Assembly (NCBI RefSeq): GCF_012767755.2
Contig: NZ_AP023189.1
Coordinates: forward strand, 682,001-746,000
DNA: 64,000 nucleotides
DNA from: Pseudomonas tohonis
GTDB taxonomy: Bacteria; Pseudomonadota; Gammaproteobacteria; Pseudomonadales; Pseudomonadaceae
Direction of reading: 5' to 3'
Under the pieces are notes generated by a model. The model did no database searches. It saw only the letters and a list, made by a program, of their open reading frames with translations, and had not been told where the DNA came from. How positions within the stretch are numbered: the stretch's first letter is position 1; the number at the start of each line of letters is the position of its first letter. Position numbers and translations under genes: made by a program. Positions 1-8,281 of this stretch are shown here, in pieces.

Positions 1-1
1 T

Positions 2-1162
2 GCCTACCGCTTCTCCAGCGAGGGATATCTCGAGTTCGGCGACTACGCGCAGTCCGTCGGCAACCCGGAAAGCCGCCTCTACCGCCAGCGCAGCCGATTG
101 CAGGCCAACATCAGCCAGCCCCTGGGGGCGAACTTCGGCAGCCTCTACCTGAGCGGGTCGGCACAGAACTACTGGAACGCCGGGCAGCGCAGCGACATGA
201 CCTTCCAGGCCGGCTACTCCAACGGTTTCAGCTGGGGAACCATGAGCACCTCGGCAGGCCGGACGCGCATGGGCTCGGGATACGAAAACCAGTACCTGCT
301 GTCCTTCAGCGTGCCCCTGGGGCGCGACGTGCGCTCGCCCTTCCTCAGTAGCTCGGTCAGCTACGCCGGCAAGCGCAGCAACACCCAGGCCAGCCTCAGC
401 GGCGTCGCGGGCGAGCGCTCGCAGATGAACTACAGCCTCTACGGCTCGCGCAGCAGCGACCAGGGCGACCGGTCCAGCAGCGCCGGCGGCAGCGTCCACT
501 ACTTCGCACCGGCGGCGTCGCTCAACGCCAGCTACAGCGAGGGCACCGGTTACCGCCAGCAGAGCGTCGGTATCGGTGGCAGCCTGGTGGCCCACCCAGG
601 TGGGATCAACTTCACCCAGAGCCAGAGCGAAACCTATGCCGTCGTCGAGGCCAAGGGGGCGGAAGGGGCCTATGTCAGCAACGACATGAACGCCCGTGTC
701 GGCAGCAACGGTTACGCGGTGGTCGGCGGCCTCGCCCCCTACCGCCACAACCAGGTGGCGATCGACCCGGTCGGCACCCTGCGCAACGTCGAGTTGCAGA
801 TCACCGAGCAGGCGGTGGCCCCGCGCCATGGTGCCGTGGTGATGCTCAGCTACCCGACCATCACCGGCGTGCCGGTGTTGCTGCGCATCCTTCGCGAAGA
901 TGGCCAGAACCCGCCGCTGGGCTCCGACGTCATCGATGCCCAGGGCGTGTCCCTGGCCATGGTGGGGCAGGGGGGGCGGGCATTCCTGCGCGGGCTCCCC
1001 CGTGAGGGCGTGCTGATCGTCCGTTGGGGCGAAGGGCCGGACAAGGCCTGCCGGGTCGACTACCAACTGCCGGAGCAGGACCCGGACGACCCCAGCTACC
1101 AACAGGTCGAGGTGCGCTGCGTCACACTCGGTGGGCGGACAGAAATCGCGCTAGCCGAATGA
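2..1162 (+). CDS. Fimbrial outer-membrane usher, C-terminal part (cut by window start)
   Basis: The frame is open from the first bases, so the 5' end lies outside the window. The visible ~386 residues are Ser/Gly/Tyr-rich with alternating polar/apolar beta-strands, as in the second half of the FimD/PapC beta-barrel. The last ~100 residues form a C-terminal domain with two Cys (about 30 residues apart near the end), typical of ushers. Ushers secrete and assemble chaperone-bound pilin subunits at the outer membrane. No chaperone gene follows downstream; the next recognisable gene is a small pilin-like protein on the opposite strand. Family assignment is confident; which fimbrial system (Cup type or other) is not resolvable. 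Confidence 0.85.
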   Translation, partial: AYRFSSEGYLEFGDYAQSVGNPESRLYRQRSRLQANISQPLGANFGSLYLSGSAQNYWNAGQRSDMTFQAGYSNGFSWGTMSTSAGRTRMGSGYENQYLLSFSVPLGRDVRSPFLSSSVSYAGKRSNTQASLSGVAGERSQMNYSLYGSRSSDQGDRSSSAGGSVHYFAPAASLNASYSEGTGYRQQSVGIGGSLVAHPGGINFTQSQSETYAVVEAKGAEGAYVSNDMNARVGSNGYAVVGGLAPYRHNQVAIDPVGTLRNVELQITEQAVAPRHGAVVMLSYPTITGVPVLLRILREDGQNPPLGSDVIDAQGVSLAMVGQGGRAFLRGLPREGVLIVRWGEGPDKACRVDYQLPEQDPDDPSYQQVEVRCVTLGGRTEIALAE

Positions 1163-1516
1163 TCCCGGCTACCGTGCGGCTCGCCATGCCTATGCGCGGG
1201 CGCTCGGGCCGGTGCTGATGCAACCCTGGTCAGCACGCGATCCCTGACACCTGGGGTTCCGAGTCGGCGGCCTCGCCACTCGATCGCAGGCGCGCCAGCC
1301 TTCATGGCGTCTAATGGACCATCCCCGCGCGGCCTCGACCGGCATGCAGGCAGGCCTGCCTCGGCAGGTCGATGGCCGCGGACTCCAGCTGTCGCGCCAG
1401 CTCGCTGCTCGATCAAGCGAATCCTTCCTGCCTTGCCGCCATGCACGACCCAGTGTGATGGCGGCTCGCAGTCCCGCGTACCGGATCGGTGTTCGCGGTG
1501 TGCTCGGCATGCGGCC
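1163..1516. other. Gene-free gap after the usher
   Basis: About 350 bp of high-GC sequence between the usher stop and the 3' end of the convergent small gene. Only arginine-rich shadow frames are present. I see no terminator hairpin with a T-run and no recognisable RNA. Confidence 0.5.
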
Positions 1517-1825
1517 TCAGTTGTAGACCACCGTGATGATCCCGGCGTCGCCCGTGCGGGAGGCGATGCTGGTCATGCTCACCGAGCTGGTTTCACCCAG
1601 GCCTGCGCAATGGCCGCGCCCGCTGGGCTCCGATCGGCCGATGGGGCTGAGGCCGCTACGGCGTCCTACATGTTCGAGCCAGGTGCTTGCAGGGGTATCG
1701 CAAAGGTCCTTGCAGATGCTTCCTACGAAAGTGATCTGTCCTAGGGCCGGTGACGCGTTTTCCGCTTGGGCCAGGCCGGCGACGCAGATGAGGGCGAGGA
1801 GGGGAATATTCAGTAGTCGTTTCAT
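1517..1825 (-). CDS. Small secreted pilin-like protein, function unknown
   Basis: A 102-aa protein with a clear Sec signal peptide (KR, then a hydrophobic core, cleavage near AQA-EN at residue ~21). The mature part begins with a G-x-I-x-F-x-G-x-I-x-x-x-C pattern like the first strand of type 1 pilins. It ends in an alternating hydrophobic strand with a penultimate Tyr (VVYN), as in chaperone-usher subunits. At ~80 mature residues it is much shorter than a normal pilin (~150). It lies opposite the usher. It could be a minor or degenerate subunit or an unrelated secreted protein. A GGAGTGCTGAG stretch just upstream of the ATG can serve as ribosome site. Confidence 0.5.
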   Translation of the reverse strand: MKRLLNIPLLALICVAGLAQAENASPALGQITFVGSICKDLCDTPASTWLEHVGRRSGLSPIGRSEPSGRGHCAGLGETSSVSMTSIASRTGDAGIITVVYN

Positions 1826-2357
1826 CTCAGCACTCCTTACAGGCTGAACTGAGTAAAAATCAGATGGCTCCTACGATCCAGACTTTGGCGATCCGGATTT
1901 TTTGTAGGTTCTAACTGTAGGAGCCTGATGGTTTCGCATTATCCCGGTCCTTCGGCGCGAGGTTGTGAACCCGGTCCGGTTCGGTGGTGAGTCGGACTAA
2001 TCCGACCTACAAACTTCCTTGTGACACGTGGGATACTCCACCATCCGCTTCGCAGAAATTTCCGTCGGGCTTCCGGTCTTTCTGCGCATCCACGCCTCGT
2101 TTCCTGCCGGCTTTTCGCGGGTGCCTTCACCCGAAGCACGGGCCGGGTTCGCCTGCCACGGTAAATAGACCGGGAATCTTCCCCGGAAGGGCCTGTTCCA
2201 AGCTTCTGCGCGAGGCAGATATCGCCAAGGGCGCCTAACGTTAGATTCAGGCGCGTCCTCGTGTGGGGGCCGGCGATGTCTGGCGCCCTTCTTGCCTTGG
2301 TTACGAGGGTTTTCGTGACCGTTCCGGTCTTTCGATGCAGTGGCAGGGGGTGAGCAG
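1826..2357. other. Gene-free region with REP-like inverted repeats
   Basis: No credible gene in ~530 bp. It holds two inverted repeats: GGCTCCTAC at 1866-1874 pairing with GTAGGAGCC at 1917-1925, and GTCGGA/TCCGAC at 1991-2006. Both resemble the short dispersed palindromes of Pseudomonas intergenic regions. Base composition is lower in GC than the flanking genes. Frames read here on the minus strand are Arg/Pro-rich and without family features. Confidence 0.5.
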
Positions 2358-2735
2358 ATGGGCAGGGCAATCAAAGAACGGGCGACCGTCATCTGCCGCA
2401 TGCAGGACAAGATCCTCTTCGTGCGCAAACCCAAGTCGAAGTGGACGTTGCCAGGTGGCCGGATCGAGGCGGACGAGGCGCCCGGGCAGGCGGCGTTCCG
2501 CGAACTGGTGGAGGAGACCGGGCTCGCGGTCGATACCCTCGACTACATCGCGCCCCTGGAGCTGTACACGACCCTTCACTACGTCTTCGAAGCGCCGATG
2601 CCGGAATCCCAGCAGCCCACCCCGCTGAACGAGATCGCCGACTGCCGCTGGTTCTCCGTCGAGGACCTGGGCAAGCGCAGCATCAACAAGGCCATCCGCC
2701 GCCTGCTCAAGACCTGCCAGCGCCCAGGCGCATAG
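2358..2735 (+). CDS. Nudix hydrolase
   Basis: A 125-aa protein with a complete Nudix box (G-x5-E-x7-R-E-L-x-E-E-x-G-L) at about residues 34-56, which binds Mg2+ and the diphosphate of a nucleoside-diphosphate-linked substrate. Substrate is not predictable. I chose the ATG at 2358 because a GGGGGTGAG ribosome site sits directly upstream; an in-frame GTG at 2340 lacks one. It stands alone, with gene-poor sequence on its left and the glycine betaine genes on its right, facing away. Confidence 0.85.
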   Translation: MGRAIKERATVICRMQDKILFVRKPKSKWTLPGGRIEADEAPGQAAFRELVEETGLAVDTLDYIAPLELYTTLHYVFEAPMPESQQPTPLNEIADCRWFSVEDLGKRSINKAIRRLLKTCQRPGA

Positions 2736-2831
2736 GCTCACGCCATTCGGAAAGGCCCCTCGTGCCCTGCTCCGTGCAGGCTTCCCGGGCCGTCGGGCCT
2801 GCTGGCCTGGCGTGGTGCGCACGGGCCTGTG

Positions 2832-2872
2832 CAAAAAAAGCCCCCGCCAGGGCCGACGACCTGATGGGGGCG
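2832..2872 (-). terminator. Rho-independent terminator after gbcA and its tiny follower ORF
   Basis: On the minus strand an imperfect GC-rich hairpin (GCCCCC...GGGGGC) is followed by seven T. It lies ~20 bp past the stop of the 29-codon ORF at 2893-2982, so that ORF is inside the gbcA transcript. Confidence 0.75.
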
Positions 2873-2892
2873 AGGGTGTCCCTTGCGGGACC

Positions 2893-2982
2893 TCAGTGTG
2901 TTGCCTCGGGGCGCCGTCCCTTGCGACAGGCCAGCGCCGTGTAGAGGGTGAGCAGCAGGACGAACCCGAGGCTCAGGCTCAT
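2893..2982 (-). CDS. Putative 29-aa single-pass membrane protein behind gbcA
   Basis: An ATG four bases past the gbcA stop opens a 29-codon frame. It encodes a hydrophobic helix (about residues 3-18, rich in Leu, Phe and Val) followed by Cys and a basic tail (CRKGRR). An AAGGCG stretch overlapping the gbcA stop could be the ribosome site, so translation may be coupled. The ORF ends just before the terminator, which fits a real last cistron. There is no homolog I can name; helper or membrane anchor for the Rieske oxygenase is only a guess. Short length makes a chance ORF possible. Confidence 0.45.
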   Translation of the reverse strand: MSLSLGFVLLLTLYTALACRKGRRPEATH

Positions 2983-2986
2983 CGCC

Positions 2987-4276
2987 TTATTCGCCGACCT
3001 GGCGCAGGCGGGTGGCGGGAACGTCGCCCAGGTTGTTGAGCAGGCGCTCGCTGTACCAGTCGAGGAAATTGATCACGCCGAACTCGTAGGTCTTGGAGTA
3101 GGGCCCCGGCTGATAGGCGGTGGAATTGATGCCGCGCTGGTTCTCCTCGGCGAGGCGACGATCCTGGTCGTTGGTCGCGTCCCACACTTCGCGCAGGCGC
3201 GCCACGTCGTAGTCCACGCCTTCCACCGCGTCCTTGTGCACCAGCCACTTGGTGGTGACCATGGTTTCCTGCGCGCTGATCGGCCACACGGTGAAGACGA
3301 TCATGTGGTCGCCCATGCAGTGGTTCCAGGAGTGCGGCAGGTGGAGGATGCGCATGGAGCCCAGGTCCGGGTTCTTGATGCGCCCCATGAGTTTCTTGCT
3401 GCCCTGCTTGCCGTCCATGGTCATGGACACGGTGCCCTGCAGCAGCGGCATGCGCACGATGCGGTTGCGCAGGCCGAAGCTGGCGTGGGCATAGGGGATC
3501 TTCTCGGCGTCCCAGGCGGTGGTGCAGGCGGCTACCTGGTCCTTGAAGGCCTGGCTGGCACGCGGGTCGGTGACGTCATCCCATTCCAGTAGGGTGTTGA
3601 GCAACTCGGGGTGCGAGCCGTTGCAGTGGTAGCACTCGCGGTTGTTCTCGATCACCAGCTTCCAGTTGGCCTTCTCCATCAGGGTGGTCTGCACGGCCAC
3701 CTTGGTGTTCTCCATGTCGTACGGCTCCATGTAATGGGCCAGGGTGGAGAGGAAGTCGTCGATGGCCGGCGGGTTCTCGGCCAGGGAGATGAAGATGTAG
3801 CCGCCGGCGGTCTTCACCTTCACCGGCTTGAGGCTGTAGTCCTTCAGGTCGAAGTCGGCCCCCATCTCGGTGCCGGCGAACAGCAGGCGGCCGTCCAGCT
3901 CGTAGGTCCACTGGTGGTAGGGGCAGACCAGCTTGGCGACCTTGCCCTTGTCGCTGACGCACAGGCGCGAGCCCCGGTGGCGGCAGACGTTGTGGAAGGC
4001 ATGCACCTGCCCCTCGGCGCCGCGCAGCACGATGATCGGGTTGTCACCGATCTGCAGGGTCAGGTAGTTGCCCTTGGCGGGGATCTCGCAGGTCATGCCG
4101 GCGATCAGCCACTCCTTGTGGAAGATCTCCTGCATGTCGATCTGGAACAGGCGCTCGTCGTTGTAGAACGGCTGCGGCAGGGAAAAGCTGTGGTCGCGCT
4201 CGCGGAGCATCTCGGCGGTGGCCTTGCGCGCCGGGTCCAGCGGATCGCCCAGACTCAGGGTGGAAGTGATATCCAT
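2987..4276 (-). CDS. gbcA: Glycine betaine monooxygenase, Rieske oxygenase subunit GbcA
   Basis: A 429-aa Rieske non-heme iron oxygenase. The Rieske cluster ligands are visible as C-R-H ... C-P-Y-H (about residues 98-121), and the mononuclear iron site as the E-C-Y-H-C-x-x-x-H-P motif near residue 210. With GbcB it demethylates glycine betaine to dimethylglycine, releasing formaldehyde. Length equals the P. aeruginosa GbcA. ATG at 4276 is preceded by GAGGAGTC; an upstream in-frame extension lacks similarity and signals. It is divergent from gbcB across a 347-bp regulatory region, as in P. aeruginosa, where the AraC-type regulator GbdR activates both. Confidence 0.95.
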   Translation of the reverse strand: MDITSTLSLGDPLDPARKATAEMLRERDHSFSLPQPFYNDERLFQIDMQEIFHKEWLIAGMTCEIPAKGNYLTLQIGDNPIIVLRGAEGQVHAFHNVCRHRGSRLCVSDKGKVAKLVCPYHQWTYELDGRLLFAGTEMGADFDLKDYSLKPVKVKTAGGYIFISLAENPPAIDDFLSTLAHYMEPYDMENTKVAVQTTLMEKANWKLVIENNRECYHCNGSHPELLNTLLEWDDVTDPRASQAFKDQVAACTTAWDAEKIPYAHASFGLRNRIVRMPLLQGTVSMTMDGKQGSKKLMGRIKNPDLGSMRILHLPHSWNHCMGDHMIVFTVWPISAQETMVTTKWLVHKDAVEGVDYDVARLREVWDATNDQDRRLAEENQRGINSTAYQPGPYSKTYEFGVINFLDWYSERLLNNLGDVPATRLRQVGE

Positions 4277-4623
4277 CGTTGACTCCTCAGTGGCGGGGCG
4301 CGCTGGGCGGCCTCCGCGAAAATGGCTTTCGGTCGTGACGCAAGGCGGCTTCACCTCCCCTTCCGACGCTGCCGATAGCGCGCTGATAGAGGGGGAATGT
4401 CGCTCGTTTGCTTGTGTTCGGCTGGGGCTGAGTGTGGCGTCGGGGACTGACCCGACCTTATCCATGGACGACACGGCCACATCCGTTTCCGACTCCGCAG
4501 CCCTTGGCGTTGCTGGCAGGTCGCGATAAGCATGTGAATGTCGCTGGCAGGTAAGTGGGCGCTTTTTCGCTTACGCAGAATCCGTTCCATTGGGGCCGAT
4601 TTCCGGCCGCGCGGAGATGCGTT
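4277..4623. promoter_or_regulatory. Divergent gbcA/gbcB control region with direct repeats
   Basis: This 347-bp spacer between the divergent genes contains GCTGGCAGGT twice, at 4512-4521 and 4543-4552, exactly 31 bp apart (about three helical turns), on the gbcB side. The second copy reads TGTCGCTGGCAGGT. A further TGTCGCT lies at 4398. Spaced direct repeats are typical of AraC-family activators; GbdR is the known activator of these genes in P. aeruginosa. Assignment of these repeats to GbdR is my inference. Confidence 0.5.
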
Positions 4624-5727
4624 ATGAGCAGCAACAGCTTCCTGAATCCGGTGACGACACAGACCTGGGCCAACGGCCGTCATCTGGTGCGCTGCGTGAA
4701 GGTCATCCAGGAGACCTGGGATGTCCGCACCTTCTGCTTCATGGCCGACCAGCCGATGGTGTTCTTCTTCAAGCCCGGGCAGTTCGTGACCCTGGAGCTG
4801 GAGATCGACGGCCTGCCGATCATGCGCTCCTACACCATCTCCAGCTCGCCGTCGGTGCCCTACAGCTTCTCCATCACCATCAAGCGCGTGCCGGGTGGCA
4901 AGGTCTCCAACTGGCTGCACGACAACCTCAAGGAAGGCGATGTCATCCCGGTGCACGGCCCGGTCGGCCTGTTCAACGCCATCGACTTCCCGGCCGACAA
5001 GGTGCTCTACCTCTCCGGCGGCGTCGGCATCACCCCGGTGATGTCCATGGCGCGCTGGTTCTTCGACACCAACGCCAACGTCGACATGGTCTTCGTCCAC
5101 AGCGCGCGCACGCCGAAGGACATCATCTACCACCGCGAGCTGCGCCACATGGCCTCGCGCGTCGGCAACTTCAAGCTGCACCTGGTCTGCGAGAAGTACG
5201 ACATCGGCGAGACCTGGTCCGGTTATCGCGGCTACCTCAGCCAGCCGATGCTGCAATTGATCGCACCGGATTTCATGGAGCGCGAGATCTTCTGCTGCGG
5301 CCCCACCCCCTACATGAGCGCGGTCAAGCGCCTGCTCGAAGCCAACGGCTTCGACATGCAGCGCTACCACGAGGAGGCCTTCGGCCCCACCCCGCCGGAA
5401 ATCCGCGCCGAGGTGAAGGAGCATGCGGCCGAAGCGGCGGAGGCACCGGCGGTGCCGGCGGCCGACCTCAACCTGGTGGAGTTCACCAGCACCGGCAAGA
5501 GCATCCGCGTGGCGCCGGGCGAGACCGTGCACACCGCCGCCGCCAAGCTCGGCCTGCACATCCCCAAGGCCTGCGGCATGGGCATCTGTGGCACCTGCAA
5601 GGTCATGAAGACCGCGGGGGAGGTGGAGATGGAGCACAACGGCGGTATCACCGATGACGACGTCGCCGAGGGCTACATCCTCTCCTGCTGCAGCGTGCCC
5701 AAGGGTGATGTCGCCATCGACTATTGA
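4624..5727 (+). CDS. gbcB: Glycine betaine monooxygenase reductase subunit GbcB
   Basis: A 367-aa flavodoxin reductase-ferredoxin fusion that passes electrons from NAD(P)H to GbcA. In order: FAD-binding R-S-Y-T-I-S-S motif near residue 75, NAD-binding G-G-V-G-I-T-P-V near 137, an Ala/Pro-rich linker (about 263-280), and a plant-type 2Fe-2S domain with C-G-M-G-I-C-G-T-C and a distal C-C. I start at ATG 4624 (GGAG just upstream), which matches the family length; the longer frame from 4555 is not supported. Confidence 0.95.
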   Translation: MSSNSFLNPVTTQTWANGRHLVRCVKVIQETWDVRTFCFMADQPMVFFFKPGQFVTLELEIDGLPIMRSYTISSSPSVPYSFSITIKRVPGGKVSNWLHDNLKEGDVIPVHGPVGLFNAIDFPADKVLYLSGGVGITPVMSMARWFFDTNANVDMVFVHSARTPKDIIYHRELRHMASRVGNFKLHLVCEKYDIGETWSGYRGYLSQPMLQLIAPDFMEREIFCCGPTPYMSAVKRLLEANGFDMQRYHEEAFGPTPPEIRAEVKEHAAEAAEAPAVPAADLNLVEFTSTGKSIRVAPGETVHTAAAKLGLHIPKACGMGICGTCKVMKTAGEVEMEHNGGITDDDVAEGYILSCCSVPKGDVAIDY

Positions 5728-5786
5728 TCAGTAATTGACCGATCGCCCAGGGGGGCCGGCAAACGGGGCCCCTGGCGTTTGGCGAA

Positions 5787-5822
5787 CAGCTTGTCCACAG
5801 GCTGGTGCACGGCTTCTGTGGG
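5787..5822 (+). repeat. Short DnaA-box repeat, copy 1
   Basis: Pattern CAGCTTRTCCACAG, then about five bases, then TGNTSCACNG, then CTGTGGG. Three similar copies begin at 6360, 8196 and 8883, all on the plus strand and all intergenic. The first half contains a DnaA-box-like TTGTCCACA. Confidence 0.6.
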
Positions 5823-5932
5823 TTTGTCACCAGGCTGAGAGTCCCGGTTGGCAAGGGTTCGGTAGCGCGCGGGGCGTTGATCAAGGATTGACCGCTCGCT
5901 TGTATCCACCGTGGGCCGGGCGCTGCAGCGGG

Positions 5933-6077
5933 TTATGCACAGGCAGGCCACAGCTCCTTGCACAGAGGCTGTGCACAAGATCGCCGCCATCCCTCTGAAA
6001 TCGTTCGATAAATAGCCTGTAAGCCACGCTCCACGGGGCGCAAGGCATGCAGGCGACGCTGCACAGCTTGTCCACAG
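5933..6077 (+). repeat. Composite DnaA-box repeat, copy A
   Basis: Begins with a consensus DnaA box (TTATGCACA, 5933-5941). Next comes a small palindrome GCACAG-N3-CTGTGC (5960-5974), then a CTCTGAAATCG / ATAAAT core, and it closes with CAGCTTGTCCACAG (6064-6077). Its 60-bp core at 5958-6017 aligns without gaps to 8776-8835 with about 41 of 60 identical bases (counted by eye). Confidence 0.65.
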
Positions 6078-6229
6078 AAGCCTCCACCGCAGCAGGGGAC
6101 AAATTCAGGCATGGCGTTGCCAGGCTGCATGTGTCGCATCCGGGCTGCCCCAGGCGCCACGCGGCCTGCAGCGCTGCTCATTATCTGAACGATTCCCTGC
6201 AGCGGCCGTACCCCGTGGCCTGCAGCCTC

Positions 6230-6373
6230 TTATCCACAGGTTGCCTACAGATCGCCGCACAGAAATTGTGCGCCGAATATTCATAACGCTTTGAATACGC
6301 TCATAAAACGACCTGTTCTGCACAGGTGCCGTCCTGCCTGGCGCCTGGCCGTCGCTCTACAGCTTGTCCACAG
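6230..6373 (+). repeat. Composite DnaA-box repeat, copy B
   Basis: Same order as the copy at 5933: DnaA box TTATCCACA (6230-6238), palindrome-like GCACAG-N3-TTGTGC (about 6257-6271), a TTTGAATACGCTCATAAAA core, and closing CAGCTTGTCCACAG (6360-6373). Its core is more diverged, needing about one gap to align. Confidence 0.55.
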
Positions 6374-6455
6374 GGTGATGCACCGAAATCGAGGATAAGC
6401 CGCGGCCTGAGGATATCTCTGGCGGAACCTCATCCAGGGTGTGGGGCGCGTATGT

Positions 6456-6484
6456 GGAAAGGCGCCCGCTTTCGCGGGGCGCCT
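6456..6484 (-). terminator. Probable terminator for ltaE
   Basis: On the minus strand, a GC-rich stem (AGGCGCC...GGCGCCT type) closed by a GAAA loop is followed by TTTCC, 50 bp past the threonine aldolase stop. The short T-run makes it a moderate call. Confidence 0.5.
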
Positions 6485-6535
6485 CGGACGGAGGGAGGGG
6501 GAGTGCGGCCCAGGGCCCCGGGCCGGAGGGAGGTG

Positions 6536-7579
6536 TCAGGTGTTGGCCATGGCGGCGCGGATGTCGGCAGCGAGCTCGCGCACGCGCTCCTTCTCGGTAT
6601 CCCAGGAGCACATGAAGCGCGCGCCGCCGGCCCCGATGAAGGTGTAGAAGCGCCAGTTGCGGGCGCGCAGGTAGTCCAGCGCCGGCTCGGACATCTGCAG
6701 GAAGACGCCGTTGGCCTCCACCGGGAACATCAGGCTCACACCGGGCACGTCCGCCACCAGTTCGGCCAGCAGTTGGGCACAGCTGTTGGCGTGCCGGGAA
6801 TAGTGCATCCAGGCATCGTCCTGCAGCAGCCCGACCCAGGGAGCGGAAAGGAAGCGCATCTTCGAGGCCAGCTGGCCTGCCTGCTTGCAGCGGTAGTCGA
6901 AGTCCTCGGCCAGCTCGTGGTTGAAGAACAGGATGGCCTCGCCCACCGCCATGCCGTTCTTGGTGCCGCCGAAGCAGAGCACGTCGACGCCGGCCTTCCA
7001 GGTCAGCTCCGCCGGGGTGCAGCCGAGGAAGGCGCAGGCGTTGGAGAAGCGCGCACCGTCCATGTGCAGGCGCAGGCCCAGCTCCTTGCACACGGCACTG
7101 ATCGCGCGCACTTCCTCCGGCCGGTACACAGTGCCCACTTCGGTGGCCTGGGTCAGCGTCACCACGCGCGGCTTGGGGTAATGGATGTCCTGGCGCTTGA
7201 GGGCGATCTCGCGTACCGCTTCGGGCGTCAGCTTGCCCTGCTCGGTGCGGGCCAGCAGCAGCTTGGAGCCGTTGGAGAAGAACTCCGGCGCGCCGCATTC
7301 GTCGGTCTCGACGTGGGCCGTCTCGGAGCAGATCACGCTGTGGTAGCTCTGGCACATCGAGGCGAGGGCCAGGGAGTTGGCGGCGGTGCCGTTGAAGGCG
7401 AAGAACACCTCGCAGTCGGTCTCGAACAGCTGGCGGAAGTGATCGGCGGCGCGTGCCGTCCACTGGTCGTCGCCATAGGCGCGCTCGTGGCCGCGGTTGG
7501 CCTCGGCCATGGCGGCCCAGACTTCGGGGCAGATGCCGGAATAGTTGTCGCTGGCGAATTGCTGGGTCTGGTCGGTCAT
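6536..7579 (-). CDS. ltaE: Low-specificity L-threonine aldolase
   Basis: A 347-aa fold-type I PLP enzyme that cleaves L-threonine/allo-threonine to glycine and acetaldehyde. Visible family signatures are the S-D-N-Y-S-G N-terminus, H-M-D-G-A-R (PLP contact) near residue 193, and F-G-G-T-K-N-G with the Schiff-base lysine near 226. It sits between gbcB and glyA1, as in P. aeruginosa. There it belongs to the choline/glycine betaine catabolism cluster and links the resulting glycine pool to threonine. Confidence 0.92.
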   Translation of the reverse strand: MTDQTQQFASDNYSGICPEVWAAMAEANRGHERAYGDDQWTARAADHFRQLFETDCEVFFAFNGTAANSLALASMCQSYHSVICSETAHVETDECGAPEFFSNGSKLLLARTEQGKLTPEAVREIALKRQDIHYPKPRVVTLTQATEVGTVYRPEEVRAISAVCKELGLRLHMDGARFSNACAFLGCTPAELTWKAGVDVLCFGGTKNGMAVGEAILFFNHELAEDFDYRCKQAGQLASKMRFLSAPWVGLLQDDAWMHYSRHANSCAQLLAELVADVPGVSLMFPVEANGVFLQMSEPALDYLRARNWRFYTFIGAGGARFMCSWDTEKERVRELAADIRAAMANT

Positions 7580-7812
7580 CTCGGGTCCTTGGTCCTGTCG
7601 CCCGGGTCCCCGGCAGGGGCGGGCGGATGGGAACTAACTTTACGACAGGATGGACGCCCGCAAATGACTCCAGGCGACATCCTTTTTAAACCAGGCGCTG
7701 TCCCCGGTCCGGTGACGGGGATGCCTGGAGGAACTCGCCGGGGTCTTTGCCGCTCACAACATAACCGTGCCTGCACGGGGACGGACCTTGCCATCAATGA
7801 GGAGTGTCACAG

Positions 7813-8112
7813 ATGCGCTATTCCTACCTGATCGCCCTTGCCGCGCCCTGGCTCGTGAGCCTTTCCGCACAGGCGGCCGAATGGCCCGCAGGCGAGCGTG
7901 ATCATTTCGTCAAGGAGTGCATGGCGGGGGCCCAGGCCCAAGTCGGCGCGGACAAGTTGCAGAAATATTGCGGCTGCGCGGCCGACCGGGTCAGCGCCGA
8001 ATTCAGCCAGGCCGAACTGGACGAACTGAAGGCCCAGAAGACGCCGTTGCCCAAGGCCACCCACGAGCGGCTGCTGAGCGTCACCAACAAGTGCCTCACC
8101 CAGCTGAACTGA
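7813..8112 (+). CDS. Small secreted cysteine-containing protein, unknown function
   Basis: A 99-aa protein with a Sec signal peptide (cleavage near AQA-AEW, residue ~23). The mature part has four Cys: K-E-C, Y-C-G-C and N-K-C, suggesting two disulfides. The Y-C-x-C pattern followed by a helix with F-S recurs in small periplasmic Pseudomonas proteins of unknown role. ATG 7813 has GAGGAGTG upstream; the GTG at 7804 overlaps that site and is less likely. It is divergent from ltaE. Confidence 0.75.
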   Translation: MRYSYLIALAAPWLVSLSAQAAEWPAGERDHFVKECMAGAQAQVGADKLQKYCGCAADRVSAEFSQAELDELKAQKTPLPKATHERLLSVTNKCLTQLN

Positions 8113-8136
8113 CCCACCGGGCCGCCAGGCCCTGAG

Positions 8137-8178
8137 CAAAAAAGAGCCAGGCGGCGCCAGCCGGCGCCGTGCCTGGCC
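8137..8178 (-). terminator. Terminator for the NIPSNAP gene
   Basis: On the minus strand, a long stem GCCAGGC...GGCGCC / GGCGCC...GCCTGGC is followed by CTCTTTTTTG. It lies about 100 bp downstream of the NIPSNAP stop. Confidence 0.8.
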
Positions 8179-8195
8179 CTGCGCGTTCGTCACAC

Positions 8196-8232
8196 AGCTT
8201 ATCCACAGGGTGGTCCACGGTCTTTGTGGGCG
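8196..8232 (+). repeat. Short DnaA-box repeat, copy 3
   Basis: CAGCTTATCCACAG followed by GGTGGTCCACGG and TTTGTGGG. It contains an exact DnaA box TTATCCACA at 8199-8207. Same pattern as the elements beginning at 5787 and 8883. Confidence 0.6.
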
Positions 8233-8281
8233 GTTTCCCCTCGGGCGCGGCCCGGGCTCCAGCCCGGGTGCGAGGGCGTAC

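Larger units (their letters stand above)
5728..6455. other. Gene-free region rich in DnaA-box-like repeats
   Basis: No credible gene. Five DnaA-box-like 9-mers lie at 5791-5799, 5933-5941 (TTATGCACA), 6068-6076, 6230-6238 (TTATCCACA) and 6364-6372. They are embedded in the longer repeat units annotated separately. A GC hairpin (CCAGGGG/CCCCTGG) at about 5747-5776 follows gbcB but has no T-run. Confidence 0.6.

Noticed and set aside
5728..6535. Small frames in the DnaA-box repeat region, several containing a V-D-K-L stretch
   Set aside because: The shared peptide is only the translation of the repeated CAGCTTGTCCAC motif; frames are short, lack ribosome sites and overlap one another.
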